Shown: piece by piece, positions 51,488 through 60,310 of the stretch
Layout of the letters: each line of letters opens with the position of its first letter
Position numbering within the stretch: the first letter of the stretch is position 1
DNA from: an uncultured Pseudoxanthomonas sp.
GTDB lineage: Bacteria > Pseudomonadota > Gammaproteobacteria > Xanthomonadales > Xanthomonadaceae
Direction: 5' to 3'
Assembly (NCBI GenBank): GCA_946479745.1
Contig: CAMLGZ010000014.1
Location: 18,273-82,272, forward strand
Length of the DNA: 64,000 nucleotides
Program-made: the position numbers and the translations under genes
Notes under the pieces: generated by a model
Seen by the model: the letters and a program-made list of their open reading frames with translations, nothing else
Database searches by the model: none
What the model was told of the DNA's origin: nothing

Positions 51488-52576
51488 TTAGTCGGTTCCT
51501 AAAATGCGCTGCACCGTAGCGGCGTAATGTTGAAGTTGCTCGAGCGACACCCACTCGTCGGCGGTGTGCGCCTGGGCGATATCGCCCGGACCGTAGACCA
51601 GCGCGGTCAGCCCCGCTTGCGAGAACAGCGAAGCCTCGGTCCAGAAATCCACCGCGTTGCCGACGGGCAAGCCGAGTTCGTCGGCCAGGTCGCGCGCGGC
51701 CAACCGGCGCTCCTCGGCACGCGCCACATCGCCGGACGGCAGCGATGGGCCGCGGAAGGTTTCCTCGTACTCGGCCAGTGCATCGACACTGGAGAAGTCG
51801 CGGAACTGCGCATGCAGGGCATCCATATCCTGCGAAGGCAGCGGACGGAAGCCGAAGCGCACTTCGGCGCTCGGCGCGATCATGTTGGCCTTGATGCCGC
51901 CCTCGATCCGGCCGATGTTGAAACGCAAACCAGTCAGCCCGCCAAAGCGCAGATGGTGCTGCGACTGCACGAAATCCAGTGCCGAGGTGCCCCAGCGCAT
52001 GGCGTTATGCACGGCGCTGAGCGACAGCGCGTTTTCTGCCGAGGCATGCCCGGCCTGGCCTTTGAACGCCATGCGAACCGCGCTAATGCCGCGATGCGCC
52101 AATACCGCCTGGCCTTGGGTGGGTTCGGCGATGATGGCTTCGGTAAAGCCGTGGTCGCGCGCCAGGAAGGCGGCGATGCAACGCGGATCGTTGGCTTCTT
52201 CGTCGCTGCTGAACAGAAAGGCAGCATCGCCTTGCGTCTTCTGCGCGGCGGCGATCAATCCCGCCGCAGCGCCCTTGATGTCGCAGGCACCCAGGCCGAT
52301 GGCACGATCCTGAGCCACCCGCAACTTCAGCGGGTCGGCCGTCCACGCCGGCGACGACGGCACGGTATCCAGGTGCACGTTGAACACGCGCTTCGGTTGC
52401 CCGCGCACGGCGAATAGCGACACCGCACCGGCGCCGTGGTCGGTCACTTCGATACGAAAGTCCGGAAGTTGCGCACGGATGTAGTCGAAGATGCCGCCTG
52501 TGGTGATGGCACGCGGCGGATTACGGGTGTCGTAGGACACCAGTGCTTCGAGATGTTTGAGGACGGAGTTCAGCAT
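51488..52576 (-). CDS. argE: N-acetylornithine/N-acetylcitrulline deacetylase
   Basis: 362 residues, M20 zinc peptidase family. Metal sites in [37 protein letters not shown] and the dimer domain with [18 protein letters not shown]. In this pathway N-acetylornithine is first carbamoylated by ArgF', so N-acetylcitrulline is the expected substrate, as in Xanthomonas. ATG at 52574-52576. Confidence 0.92.
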   Translation of the reverse strand: MLNSVLKHLEALVSYDTRNPPRAITTGGIFDYIRAQLPDFRIEVTDHGAGAVSLFAVRGQPKRVFNVHLDTVPSSPAWTADPLKLRVAQDRAIGLGACDIKGAAAGLIAAAQKTQGDAAFLFSSDEEANDPRCIAAFLARDHGFTEAIIAEPTQGQAVLAHRGISAVRMAFKGQAGHASAENALSLSAVHNAMRWGTSALDFVQSQHHLRFGGLTGLRFNIGRIEGGIKANMIAPSAEVRFGFRPLPSQDMDALHAQFRDFSSVDALAEYEETFRGPSLPSGDVARAEERRLAARDLADELGLPVGNAVDFWTEASLFSQAGLTALVYGPGDIAQAHTADEWVSLEQLQHYAATVQRILGTD

Positions 52577-52611
52577 TCGGGAGTTGCGCCTGTCATCGAT
52601 AAACCATCGAT

Positions 52612-52715
52612 CGTCATCCCAGCGAACGCCGGGGTCCATTTTGGTCTTGCTTTGGCACCCAGATCGAGGCGCAGCAGCCAAAGCAAAATGGATTCCAGCG
52701 TTCGCTGGAATGACG
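52612..52715. repeat. Inverted repeat pair between argG and argE
   Basis: Arm GTCATCCCAGCGAACGCC with GGGGTCCATTTTG and its mirror CAAAATGGATTCCAGCG...GCTGGAATGACGAC. Similar to the GTCATTCCCGCGAAxGCGGGAATCC repeats found in many proteobacteria. Lies in a 160-bp gap inside the arg operon. Confidence 0.82.
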
Positions 52716-52736
52716 ACGTTTTGTTCTGCAACCTTC

Positions 52737-53936
52737 TCAACGATTTATCTCAGCCCATAGCGTGCTGCTCATCCCGAACAGCTTGATGAAGCCCTCCGCC
52801 TCCTCCACGCCCCAGTCGGCCGACTGCGCATAAGTGGCGCCCTTGGCATGCAGCAGGTGCGGCGACTTCACCGCCACCGCATCGACACGGCCACCGCGGG
52901 TTTCCAGCACCACTTCGCCATTGACTGTGGCCTGCGATGAAGCCAGGAACGCTTCCAGATCGGTCTTGATGGGATCGTGGTAGAAACCTTCGTACACCAC
53001 TTCCACCCATTTGCGCGCCACATCTGGCTTGAAGCGGTTCTGCTGCTTGGTCAGCACGGCCTCTTCCAGCGCCCGATGCGCGGCCAGCAGCGAGATCAGG
53101 CCAGGAGCTTCGTACACGATGCGGCCCTTCAGGCCGATGGTGGTGTCGCCGGTGTACATGCCGCGACCGACACCGTAGGGCGCGAACAATGCGTTGAGCC
53201 TGGCCAGCAGCTTGGCGCCTTCCATCGCCTGTCCGTCGAGCGTCACCGCCTCGCCGTTCTTGAAACCGATCGCGACCTTCAACGCCTGTTCCGGCCATTC
53301 GCTGCGCGGCGCGCACCAGCCGCGCGCGCCTTCGCCCGGCGCTTCCCACTTGTCGATCTCGCCGCCGGACAGGGTCACGCCCAACAGGTTCTCGTTGATG
53401 GTGTAGCTCTTCTGCTTGGCGCGCACGCCGAAACCGCGCGCTTCCAGATACTCCTGCTCGTAGGCGCGGGTCTGGGTGTGTTCCTTCTGGATTTCGCGGA
53501 TGGGCGCGACGATCAGATAGTCGCCGGAAGCCTTCACCGCCAGATCGAAGCGCACCTGATCGTTGCCCATGCCGGTACAGCCGTGGGCGATGGCGTTGGT
53601 ACCGAGCTCTTTGGCCCGCGCCAGCGCGGCGTCGACGATGAGATAACGATCGGACACAAGCAACGGATACTGGCCCTGGTAGCCCTCGCCCGCCCATACG
53701 AACGGCTTGACGAAACCTTCCCAGATCGCAGGACCGCCATCGACGGTAACGTGGCTGGCGGCACCCAGTTCGGCGGCTCGCTGTTCGATATAGGCGCGTT
53801 CTTCGGCATCCACGCCGCCGGTATCGGCGAATACGGTGTGCACGGCCCAGCCTTGTTCCTGCAGATAGGGAACGCAGAAGCTGGTGTCCAACCCGCCCGA
53901 GAAGGCGAGGACGATGTCTTTGGGGGAGGCAGTCAT
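52737..53936 (-). CDS. argG: Argininosuccinate synthase
   Basis: 399 residues. P-loop-like [16 protein letters not shown] near the N-terminus, [58 protein letters not shown], and [22 protein letters not shown]. It joins citrulline and aspartate. The sequence type with the [11 protein letters not shown] segment is typical of Xanthomonadaceae. ATG at 53934-53936. Confidence 0.95.
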   Translation of the reverse strand: MTASPKDIVLAFSGGLDTSFCVPYLQEQGWAVHTVFADTGGVDAEERAYIEQRAAELGAASHVTVDGGPAIWEGFVKPFVWAGEGYQGQYPLLVSDRYLIVDAALARAKELGTNAIAHGCTGMGNDQVRFDLAVKASGDYLIVAPIREIQKEHTQTRAYEQEYLEARGFGVRAKQKSYTINENLLGVTLSGGEIDKWEAPGEGARGWCAPRSEWPEQALKVAIGFKNGEAVTLDGQAMEGAKLLARLNALFAPYGVGRGMYTGDTTIGLKGRIVYEAPGLISLLAAHRALEEAVLTKQQNRFKPDVARKWVEVVYEGFYHDPIKTDLEAFLASSQATVNGEVVLETRGGRVDAVAVKSPHLLHAKGATYAQSADWGVEEAEGFIKLFGMSSTLWAEINR

Positions 53937-53949
53937 TTTTTTTGGTCTC

Positions 53950-53971
53950 GTAGGGTGGGCCTTGGCCCACC
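53950..53971. repeat. Single GTAG-ended palindrome between argF' and argG
   Basis: GTAGGGTGGGCCTTGGCCCACC, one palindromic element without an inverted partner, in the 53-bp gap between argF' and argG. Confidence 0.65.
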
Positions 53972-53989
53972 GGGTTGCGGTTGGAATTC

Positions 53990-55006
53990 TTATTTGATCA
54001 AGGCAGCCATGATGGCCTTCTGCACATGCAGGCGGTTCTCCGCCTCATTGATAGCGAGGCATTGCGGCGAATCCATGACGGCATCGGTCGCCTTGACGTT
54101 CCGGCGCAGCGGCAGGCAATGGCTGAAGACGCCGTTGTTGGTCAGCGCCATCTTGCGTTCATCGACGATGAAGTGCTTGTACTGGTCGCGGATGGGCTTC
54201 TCCGGTTCCCAGTTGCCGAAGTAAGGCAACGCTCCCCAGCTCTTGGCGTAGACGACATCGGCGCCCGCGTAGGCGTTGTCGGTGTCATGGCTGACGCGAA
54301 GCGAGCCCCCATTCTCGGCCACGTTCTGCTCGGCCCAGCCCATGTAGCGCTCGTCCAGCACGTACTCCGGCGTGGGGCACAGCAGAGTCACGTCCATGCC
54401 CATGCGTGTGGCAATGGTCAGGGCCGAGTTGGCCACGGCGGTATTCAACGCCTTGGGGTGGTAGGTCCAGGTCAGCACGTACTTCTTGCCGCGGAGATCG
54501 TGAGTGCCGAAATGCTCCTGCAGGGCCAGCACGTGCGCCAGCTCCTGGCACGGATGGGTGATGGTCTCCATGTTGATCACCGGCACCGGCGAATACTTGG
54601 CGAAGCTCTTCAGCACGATGTCTTCGCGGTCGTAGGACCAATCGACGAATTTCGGGAAGGCGCGCACGCCGATCAGGTCCACATAACGGCCCAGCACGCG
54701 GGCGACCTCGGCGATATGCTCCTCGGTGTCGCCGTCCATCACCGTGCCCAGGTTGAACTCGATCGGCCACGCGTCCTTGCCCGGCTGCAGCACCACGGCA
54801 TGGCCGCCCAGCTGGAATGCGCCCAGCTCGAAACTGGTGCGGGTGCGCATGGAGGGATTGAAGAACACCAGCGCGATCGATTTGCCTTTCAGCGCATCGC
54901 CCAGCTTGTGCCGCTTGTACAGTGCGGCCTGCGTCAGCAGCGCGTCCAGGTCGCTACGCGACCAGTCCTGCGTATTCAAGAAATGTTTGGTTGCATCCGG
55001 CTTCAT
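53990..55006 (-). CDS. argF': N-acetylornithine carbamoyltransferase
   Basis: 338 residues of the carbamoyltransferase fold. [21 protein letters not shown] is the carbamoyl-phosphate loop, [17 protein letters not shown] and [18 protein letters not shown] the catalytic parts, and [18 protein letters not shown] holds the conserved Lys that is carboxylated in the Xanthomonas enzyme. It carbamoylates N-acetylornithine, not ornithine. First gene of the arg block; AGGAAG 6 bp before the ATG. Preceded by a putative attenuator (55032-55198). Confidence 0.95.
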   Translation of the reverse strand: MKPDATKHFLNTQDWSRSDLDALLTQAALYKRHKLGDALKGKSIALVFFNPSMRTRTSFELGAFQLGGHAVVLQPGKDAWPIEFNLGTVMDGDTEEHIAEVARVLGRYVDLIGVRAFPKFVDWSYDREDIVLKSFAKYSPVPVINMETITHPCQELAHVLALQEHFGTHDLRGKKYVLTWTYHPKALNTAVANSALTIATRMGMDVTLLCPTPEYVLDERYMGWAEQNVAENGGSLRVSHDTDNAYAGADVVYAKSWGALPYFGNWEPEKPIRDQYKHFIVDERKMALTNNGVFSHCLPLRRNVKATDAVMDSPQCLAINEAENRLHVQKAIMAALIK

Positions 55007-55031
55007 TGCGACTTCCTAAGGTCCAGAAACG

Positions 55032-55056
55032 AAAAAACCCAGCGTCAGGCTGGGTT
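55032..55056 (-). terminator. Intrinsic terminator in the argF' leader (attenuator)
   Basis: On the minus strand: AACCCAGC (55056-55049), loop CTGAC, GCTGGGTT (55043-55036), overlapping a run of six T (55037-55032). It ends 25 bp before the argF' start codon, so any transcript of the operon from upstream must pass it. The 5' arm can alternatively pair with GCTGGGT at 55091-55085. Confidence 0.85.
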
Positions 55057-55078
55057 CCGGTTGAACAAGCAGTAACGT

Positions 55079-55091
55079 CCGGCGACCCAGC
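55079..55091 (-). promoter_or_regulatory. Antiterminator strand at the end of the leader ORF
   Basis: GCTGGGT (55091-55085) and CCGG (55082-55079) can pair with ACCCAGC (55055-55049) and CCGG (55060-55057), an 11-bp stem that excludes the terminator. The segment begins at the last base of the leader stop codon, so a ribosome sitting at the stop would cover it. Confidence 0.7.
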
Positions 55092-55198
55092 TAGATAAGC
55101 GGTTCCGGTCGGCGAGCACGAGACGTCATTCCCGAGGCCATCCGGGCGGCGCTTGCGTGCAGGTGGGTGTTCATCTTCATGGGCCCGCATCGTCGCAT
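55091..55198 (-). CDS. Candidate arginine leader peptide of the arg operon
   Basis: 35 codons: MRRCGPMKMN... ...MTSRARRPEPLI, stop TAG at 55093-55091. Six Arg codons, three in the last nine residues as CGT-GCT-CGC-CGA (55120-55109). ATG 55196-55198 has AAGG 8 bp upstream; a shorter form from ATG 55180 is possible. 17 nt separate the last Arg codon from the antiterminator strand, so a ribosome stalled on Arg codons would leave it free. No protein homology is expected; the case rests on layout. High GC alone can yield Arg-rich frames, hence moderate confidence. Confidence 0.62.
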   Translation of the reverse strand: MRRCGPMKMNTHLHASAARMASGMTSRARRPEPLI

Positions 55199-55220
55199 GC
55201 AGGGTGCCTTGGCGCAAGGC

Positions 55221-55715
55221 TCAAGGCGTGGCGAGGTTCTGGCCGGGTATGTACGGCATCACAGAAACCCGGATACGCAGCCGATTGCCGGGGTCTTCGG
55301 ACAGGCGCGAACGGTATTTGAAACCCTTGTAGACGTAGTCCACGTCGTAGGCGATGGGGCGGCGGAACTCGCGCTCCACCGGCACCATGCGGCAGCTGGG
55401 CTTGGCCGGTTCGGTCTTGGGCGCGGGCTCCGGGTCGCGGGTGAACACACCCTTCACCGAATCCATGATCTTCGACCAGCGGCCTTCGTCCTGGGGCGGC
55501 GCGGGCTTGGGGGCCTGTATTTCTTCGCAGCGCATTTCGGTGCGCGAGGCGCGCAGAGTCTGGTAGACAGGCTCGACCGCCAGCACCTGGGCGTAGTCCA
55601 GGCGCACGTTTTCCACCGGGAGCACCGTGATCGGGGCAGCATCCTGGGCCACGGCCGGCGCAGCTGCAAAGGCGGAAAGGCAGAACCCGAGTAATGTGTA
55701 GCGATACAGGTGCAT
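55221..55715 (-). CDS. Exported protein of unknown function
   Basis: 164 residues. Signal peptide MHLYRYTLLGFCLSAFAAAPAVAQ, a Pro/Lys/Glu-rich middle (EIQAPKPAPPQDEG, DPEPAPKTEPAKPS), and a C-terminal beta segment VEREFRRPIAYDVDYVYKGFKYRSRLSEDPGNRLRIRVSVMP that resembles the end of glycine-zipper surface-antigen proteins, though no glycine zipper is present. It precedes the arg leader on the same strand and may share a transcript with it. Confidence 0.78.
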   Translation of the reverse strand: MHLYRYTLLGFCLSAFAAAPAVAQDAAPITVLPVENVRLDYAQVLAVEPVYQTLRASRTEMRCEEIQAPKPAPPQDEGRWSKIMDSVKGVFTRDPEPAPKTEPAKPSCRMVPVEREFRRPIAYDVDYVYKGFKYRSRLSEDPGNRLRIRVSVMPYIPGQNLATP

Positions 55716-55784
55716 TAGGCCGCTTAACTGGAATTCCGGGCTCCAGTGTCAGGGAGCGTGCCTTGAGAGGGGCTGAATCGATGC

Positions 55785-55813
55785 TGTCGAAGCCAGGGAC
55801 GGGTCGGTAGAAT
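55785..55813 (+). promoter_or_regulatory. Possible cysS promoter
   Basis: TGTCGA (55785-55790), 17-bp spacer, TAGAAT (55808-55813), about 30 bp before the cysS ATG. The -10 is a good match, the -35 only partial. Confidence 0.4.
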
Positions 55814-55843
55814 CGTCCTGCTACCCCACCCGTGCCAATATCG

Positions 55844-57211
55844 ATGACCCTGCGACTGCACAATAACCTGACACGACAGGTCGAAACCTTCGTGCCCATG
55901 GATCCGACCTGCCCCACCATGTATCTGTGCGGCCCGACGGTCTACAACTACGTGCACATCGGCAATGCGCGCGGTCCGGTGGTGTTCGGAGTGCTGGCCG
56001 CCCTGCTCCGCCGCCGCTTCGGCGGCCTGCGCTACGCCCGCAACATCACCGACATAGACGACAAGATCAACGCGGCGGCCAAGGAGTTGGGCGTGCCCAT
56101 TTCCACCATCACCGACAAGTACGCCGCTGCTTATCGGGAAGACATGGCCGGCCTGGGTGTGGTGCCGCAGGACCTGCAGCCCGAAGCGACGGCGCACGTT
56201 CCGCATATCATCTCCATGATCGAGCGCCTGATCGAAACCGGCCATGCTTATGCCGCCGAAGGCCACGTGCTGTTCGCGGTGGCGACCTTCGCCGACTACG
56301 GCAAGCTTTCGCGCCGAGACCCGGAGGAAATGCTGGCAGGTGCGCGGGTGGAAGTGGCTCCTTACAAACGCGATCCCGGCGATTTCGTGCTTTGGAAGCC
56401 TTCCACCGACGATCTACCGGGCTGGGAGTCGCCCTGGGGCCGTGGGCGACCGGGCTGGCATATCGAATGCTCGGCGATGATCGAGGCGATCTTCGGCGAA
56501 ACCATCGACATCCATGCCGGCGGCATGGACCTGCAATTTCCGCACCACGAAAACGAGATCGCGCAGAGCGAATGCGCGCATGGCGGAAAGGTATTCGCCC
56601 GTTTCTGGGTGCACAACGGCATGCTGAATTTCGGCGGCGCCAAGATGTCCAAATCGGTGGGCAACGTGGAGCGCGTGCATGAGCTGCTGAAGCGGCATCC
56701 GCCGGAAGCGTTGCGTTATGCGCTTCTTTCCGCGCATTACCGGCAGCCGCTTGAATGGTCCGATAGCTTGATCGAGCAATCGGTGCGCACGCTGGATCGG
56801 CTGTATGGGACGTTGCGCGATCTGGCCGAGATCCAGGCTGAAGCCGAAATTCCGGTCATCGTGGAAGCCACTCTGGACGACGATCTGAATACCCCGCAAG
56901 CGCTGGCCGAGTTGGCGCGTATCGCCAGCGAGGCGCGCAAGGCGGTCGTGCCAGTGGACAAGGCGCGTCTGAAGTCCGAATTGCTGGGTGCGGGCCTGGC
57001 CTTGGGACTGCTGCAACAGGAAGCGGCGGACTGGTTCGGTCGCGGCGCCTCCGGCGACGACGACATCCGCATCCAGGCCTTGATCGACGAGCGTAACGAC
57101 GCCAAGAAGAACCGCGACTTCGCGCGCTCCGATGCCATCCGCGACCAGCTGGCCGCCGAAGGCGTTTTGCTGGAAGACACGGCGCAGGGCGTACGCTGGA
57201 AGCGGGCCTGA
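55844..57211 (+). CDS. cysS: Cysteine--tRNA ligase
   Basis: 455 residues, class I synthetase. Zinc Cys in [19 protein letters not shown] with the HIGN motif, zinc ligands in HIECSAM and [10 protein letters not shown], and KMSKS in [14 protein letters not shown] 55844 (MTLRLHNN) is preferred to GTG 55832; there is no clear ribosome binding site. Charges tRNA-Cys. Confidence 0.95.
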   Translation: MTLRLHNNLTRQVETFVPMDPTCPTMYLCGPTVYNYVHIGNARGPVVFGVLAALLRRRFGGLRYARNITDIDDKINAAAKELGVPISTITDKYAAAYREDMAGLGVVPQDLQPEATAHVPHIISMIERLIETGHAYAAEGHVLFAVATFADYGKLSRRDPEEMLAGARVEVAPYKRDPGDFVLWKPSTDDLPGWESPWGRGRPGWHIECSAMIEAIFGETIDIHAGGMDLQFPHHENEIAQSECAHGGKVFARFWVHNGMLNFGGAKMSKSVGNVERVHELLKRHPPEALRYALLSAHYRQPLEWSDSLIEQSVRTLDRLYGTLRDLAEIQAEAEIPVIVEATLDDDLNTPQALAELARIASEARKAVVPVDKARLKSELLGAGLALGLLQQEAADWFGRGASGDDDIRIQALIDERNDAKKNRDFARSDAIRDQLAAEGVLLEDTAQGVRWKRA

Positions 57212-57215
57212 TGTC

Positions 57216-57347
57216 TCTCCCTTCTCCCGTCGGGAGAAGGTGGCGCGAAGCGCCGGATGAGGGTACGTCGGAGCCAGCTACGTCCGAACCACCATCATCG
57301 CTACGCCGTACCCTCACCCCAACCCCTCTCCCGAAGGGAGAGGGGCT
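57216..57347. repeat. Hairpin repeat pair between cysS and sufE
   Basis: CTCTCCCTTCTCCCGTCGGG with tail GGTGGCGCGAAGCGCCGGATGAGGGTACG, a ~40-nt spacer, then CGTACCCTCACCCCAACCCC and CTCTCCCGAAGGGAGAGGGG. Same family as 25711-25829; the two pairs carry the same two arm types in opposite order. Confidence 0.83.
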
Positions 57348-57374
57348 TAGATCCACTGGATTATTAGATTTCCG

Positions 57375-57812
57375 ATGACTGACACGATCTTCCCCCTCGA
57401 ATCCACGCCCACCGAAGCCCAACTCGCCATCAAGGAAGAATTCGGCTTCTTCGGCGACTGGTCGGAGCGTTACCAGTACCTGATCGACCTGGGACGCAAG
57501 CTGCCGGCCTTCCCTGAAGAGTGGAAGACCGAGGAAAACCGCCTGCTGGGTTGCCAGTCGCTGGTCTGGATCGTGCCGCAAGGCGACGCGGAGCGGCTGG
57601 ATTTCAACGCTATCAGCGATTCGGCCATCGTCTCGGGCCTGATCTATCTGGCGCTGCGGGTGTATTCGGGCCGCTCGGCCACCGAGATTCTCGCGACGCA
57701 GCCGGATTACATCGGCGACATCGGACTGGCCAAACATCTGTCGCCGACGCGCAGCAACGGATTGGCCGCGATTCTGGCTTTCATTCAGGACACCGCACGA
57801 AACCACGCATGA
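57375..57812 (+). CDS. sufE: SufE family cysteine desulfurase sulfur acceptor
   Basis: 145 residues. The active Cys60 is in EENRLLGCQSLVWIV, the family signature; FFGDWSERYQYLIDLGRKLP and LSPTRSNGLAAIL are also typical. It accepts persulfide sulfur from a SufS/CsdA desulfurase for Fe-S assembly. No suf genes are adjacent, so this may be a stand-alone SufE/CsdE. Stop overlaps the MFS start (ATGA). Confidence 0.93.
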   Translation: MTDTIFPLESTPTEAQLAIKEEFGFFGDWSERYQYLIDLGRKLPAFPEEWKTEENRLLGCQSLVWIVPQGDAERLDFNAISDSAIVSGLIYLALRVYSGRSATEILATQPDYIGDIGLAKHLSPTRSNGLAAILAFIQDTARNHA

Positions 57813-59062
57813 GCGACGCTGCCGCGATGCCCGCTTCGCCCGGGCACGACTCACCCCTGCGCAACCGTGGCTTCATCGGCCTGTTGGTCTATCGCCTGCT
57901 GGCGATGCTGTCCTACCAGATCGTGGCGGTGACCGTAGGCTGGCATATCTATCAGATCACCCGCGACGCGTTGGCGCTGGGCTTGATCGGCCTGACCGAG
58001 GTCGTTCCCTACTTCTGCTTCGCCCTGTTCGCAGGTTATGCGGTCGACCACATGCGCCGGCGCAGGCTGGGCATGTACGCGTGCCTGGGCCTGTTGCTGA
58101 CCACGCTGACTCTGGCGGGCGTGGCCAGCGGACGCATTCCTTCCTTCGGCACTCTCACCATCTACGCCGCCATCGCCGTCAACGGCGTGGTGCGGGCTTT
58201 CCTGGCGCCGGTGTACACGGCACTGTTCGCGCGCGTGCTGCCGCGCGAGCAGTACGCACGGGGCGCGGGCATAGGCAGCGTGGTGATGCAGACCGGTCTG
58301 GTGCTGGGCCCGGCCATGGGCGGGCTGCTGGTGGCCTGGGGCGGCAACACGCTGGCCTATCTGGTTGCCGCCGGTTTCGCCGCCGCCGCCGCGATCGCGA
58401 TCGTTTCCCTGCGCGTCACCGAGCCACCCGCGCCGCCGGAACGCGCGCCCATCTTCAAGAGCATCGGCGAAGGCCTGCGCTTCGTGTTCAACAATCAGGT
58501 CGTACTGGGCGCGCAGGCGCTGGATATGTTCTCGGTGCTGTTCGGCGGCGCGGTGGCGCTGCTGCCGGCCTTCATTCACGACATCCTGCATTACGGTCCC
58601 GAAGCGCTCGGCATCCTGCGCGCCGCACCCGCCGCCGGCGCGGTGCTGGTGGGCCTATGGCTGGCCCGGCACCCACCCAAACGCAATGCCGGACGGCTGT
58701 TGCTGTATGCGGTCGCCGGGTTCGGTCTGTGCATCATCGGTTTCGCACTGTCGCGGGACTTCTGGCTGTCTGTGCTGATGCTGGCGCTTTCGGGCATGTG
58801 CGATGGCGTGTCGGTGGTGTTGCGTTCGACCATACTGCAGTTGGCCACGCCGGACGAAATGCGCGGCCGTGTTTCTTCGATCAACGGCATCTTCATCGGG
58901 TCCTCCAACGAGCTGGGTGCATTCGAATCCGGACTGGCGGCGCGCCTGCTGGGGTTGGTGCCTTCGGTGATATTCGGCGGCTGCATGACCCTGGTGGTGG
59001 TGGGCGCAACCGCATGGAGGGCGCCGAAGCTGCGGCGGCTGGATCTGCAGGACTTGCAGTAG
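57809..59062 (+). CDS. MFS transporter (enterobactin exporter-like)
   Basis: 417 residues, about 12 membrane helices: NRGFIGLLVYRLLAMLSYQIVAVTVGWHIYQIT, the A-like motif GYAVDHMRRRRLGM between helices 2 and 3, and RSTILQLATPDEMRGRVSSINGIFIGSSNELGAFESGLAARLLG, a segment typical of the EntS/MFS_3 group. Likely an exporter; substrate not known. Coupled to sufE by ATGA. Confidence 0.87.
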   Translation: MSDAAAMPASPGHDSPLRNRGFIGLLVYRLLAMLSYQIVAVTVGWHIYQITRDALALGLIGLTEVVPYFCFALFAGYAVDHMRRRRLGMYACLGLLLTTLTLAGVASGRIPSFGTLTIYAAIAVNGVVRAFLAPVYTALFARVLPREQYARGAGIGSVVMQTGLVLGPAMGGLLVAWGGNTLAYLVAAGFAAAAAIAIVSLRVTEPPAPPERAPIFKSIGEGLRFVFNNQVVLGAQALDMFSVLFGGAVALLPAFIHDILHYGPEALGILRAAPAAGAVLVGLWLARHPPKRNAGRLLLYAVAGFGLCIIGFALSRDFWLSVLMLALSGMCDGVSVVLRSTILQLATPDEMRGRVSSINGIFIGSSNELGAFESGLAARLLGLVPSVIFGGCMTLVVVGATAWRAPKLRRLDLQDLQ

Positions 59063-59115
59063 CCCGGCGCCGACACAGGCGTAAACTGACTCCCTTCCCA
59101 AAGCGGAGTCATGCC

Positions 59116-59757
59116 ATGGGCACCGAAACCGTTCGCGGCAAGCAGGTCGTCATCCATTTCGACAGCGAGCGCTGCATCCACTCGCGCAATTGCGTGCTGA
59201 CCCATCCGGATGTGTTCGTCCCCAACGTGGAGGGCGAATGGATCCATCCCGACGCGGTTTCCGCCGATGAAGTGGCGCTCACCGCCCGTATCTGTCCTTC
59301 CGGCGCGATCCGCTACGAGCGCCTCGATGGGCAGAGCGGCGAGCCGGCGCCGCTGGTCAACACGGTGCGGATACGCGAAGACGGGCCGCTGGCCTTCAAT
59401 GCGCCGCTGCGTATCGGCGGCCAGGATCAGGGTCTACGTGCGACCCTTTGCCGCTGCGGTTTGTCGAAGAACAAACCATACTGCGACAACAGCCACGCCG
59501 AAGGCGTTTTCGTGGCGACCGGCGAACCGGCGATCAAGCCTTCCGAGGCATTGGCCGCACGCGCGGGCACGCTTGAAGTGGCGCCGCAACTCGACGGGCC
59601 ACTGAAGGTTAGCGGCAATCTGGAAATCGTGAGCGGCACGGGCCACACGATCAATCGCATCAGCGAAACCTGGCTTTGCCGCTGCGGTCATTCGCAGAAC
59701 AAACCTTATTGCGATGGTTCGCATAAGAAGGTTGGTTTTCAGGCTGAGGGCGCCTAG
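59116..59757 (+). CDS. Iron-sulfur protein: divergent 4Fe-4S domain plus two CDGSH motifs
   Basis: 213 residues. The N-terminal domain (about 10-70) has SERCIHSRNCVLTHPDVF and ICPSGAIRY, a Fer4_19-type single-cluster domain. Then come two CDGSH-type sites, LCRCGLSKNKPYCDNSH (variant CDNSH) and LCRCGHSQNKPYCDGSH, each able to bind a [2Fe-2S] cluster with three Cys and one His. ATG 59116 has GGAG 7 bp upstream. Electron transfer or redox sensing is likely; partner unknown. Confidence 0.9.
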   Translation: MGTETVRGKQVVIHFDSERCIHSRNCVLTHPDVFVPNVEGEWIHPDAVSADEVALTARICPSGAIRYERLDGQSGEPAPLVNTVRIREDGPLAFNAPLRIGGQDQGLRATLCRCGLSKNKPYCDNSHAEGVFVATGEPAIKPSEALAARAGTLEVAPQLDGPLKVSGNLEIVSGTGHTINRISETWLCRCGHSQNKPYCDGSHKKVGFQAEGA

Positions 59758-60310
59758 AAACCAGAGGCCGAAGTAGGAAGTAGCGGGCCAGGCATTGCTT
59801 TTGCTCCACCCACCACCCCGTGAGGCGCGGCAAGCAAGTCGGGATAAACCCCGCAGGGGCGGCGCACATGGATGTGCGCCGTTTCCGGAGGCGCAGGATG
59901 CGCCTTACGGAAATTCCCGGCTTGCTTGCGAACTCAACAGCTTCATCGTTGGGCGCGCTGTTAGGGCGGCTTTCTTTTGGTTACTTTTCTTTGCCGTTCA
60001 AAGAAAAGTGACTCGCGCAAAGCGCGGCTTTCAACAGCCGAATGGCTGGTCAACGCTTTTGCTTCAAGGCAAGAACTAAAGAGAGCAAAGCAAGATCAAG
60101 GGCACCCCTCCTCAATCCTCCCCTGCGCTGCGCGCAAGGGAGGAGGCAGAAGCTGAAGCAAAATCAAGATCAAGATCAAGATCAAGATGGATGACCAGCC
60201 ATTCGGCTGTTGAAAAGCACTTCCAGCTCGCGCTTGGATGACGGCATGAAAAAGCCCCGCGATGCGGGGCTTTTTCTAGACTCTGCAACAAATTTTGACA
60301 GACGCAGTAA
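59758..60310. other. 553-bp non-coding region with hairpins and a 24-bp inverted repeat
   Basis: No gene with convincing coding character. Seen: a hairpin GGCGCACATGGATGTGCGCC near 59862, AGGCGCAGGATGCGCCTT near 59887, a stem ACTTTTCTTTG/CAAAGAAAAGT at 59983-60009, and a perfect 24-bp inverted repeat TTTCAACAGCCGAATGGCTG... at 60029-60052 with its mirror at 60192-60215. The stretch (ATCAAG)n at 60164-60187 is a short hexanucleotide tandem array. I have an impression of similar sequence recurring in Xanthomonadaceae intergenic regions, which I cannot verify. Confidence 0.6.
60249..60275 (-). terminator. Intrinsic terminator of the DksA-like gene
   Basis: AAAAAGCCCCGC - GAT - GCGGGGCTTTTT, a perfect 12-bp stem with T-runs on both strands, 35 bp after the stop of the DksA-like gene on the minus strand. 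It can work in both directions. Confidence 0.88.

Noticed and set aside
55032..55056. The hairpin as a simple terminator of the upstream exported-protein gene
   Set aside because: Not fully excluded, but it is 165 bp past that stop and only 25 bp before argF', and the upstream segment has an exact alternative pairing partner, so an attenuator reading is preferred.
59795..60079. Open frame of 94 codons in the 59.8-60.1 kb intergenic region
   Set aside because: It reads through hairpin repeats, has no ribosome binding site and is compositionally biased; taken as non-coding.
60164..60187. Short (ATCAAG)n array as a CRISPR or phase-variable tract
   Set aside because: Only about four hexamers, no spacers, and it lies outside any gene, so it cannot change a reading frame.
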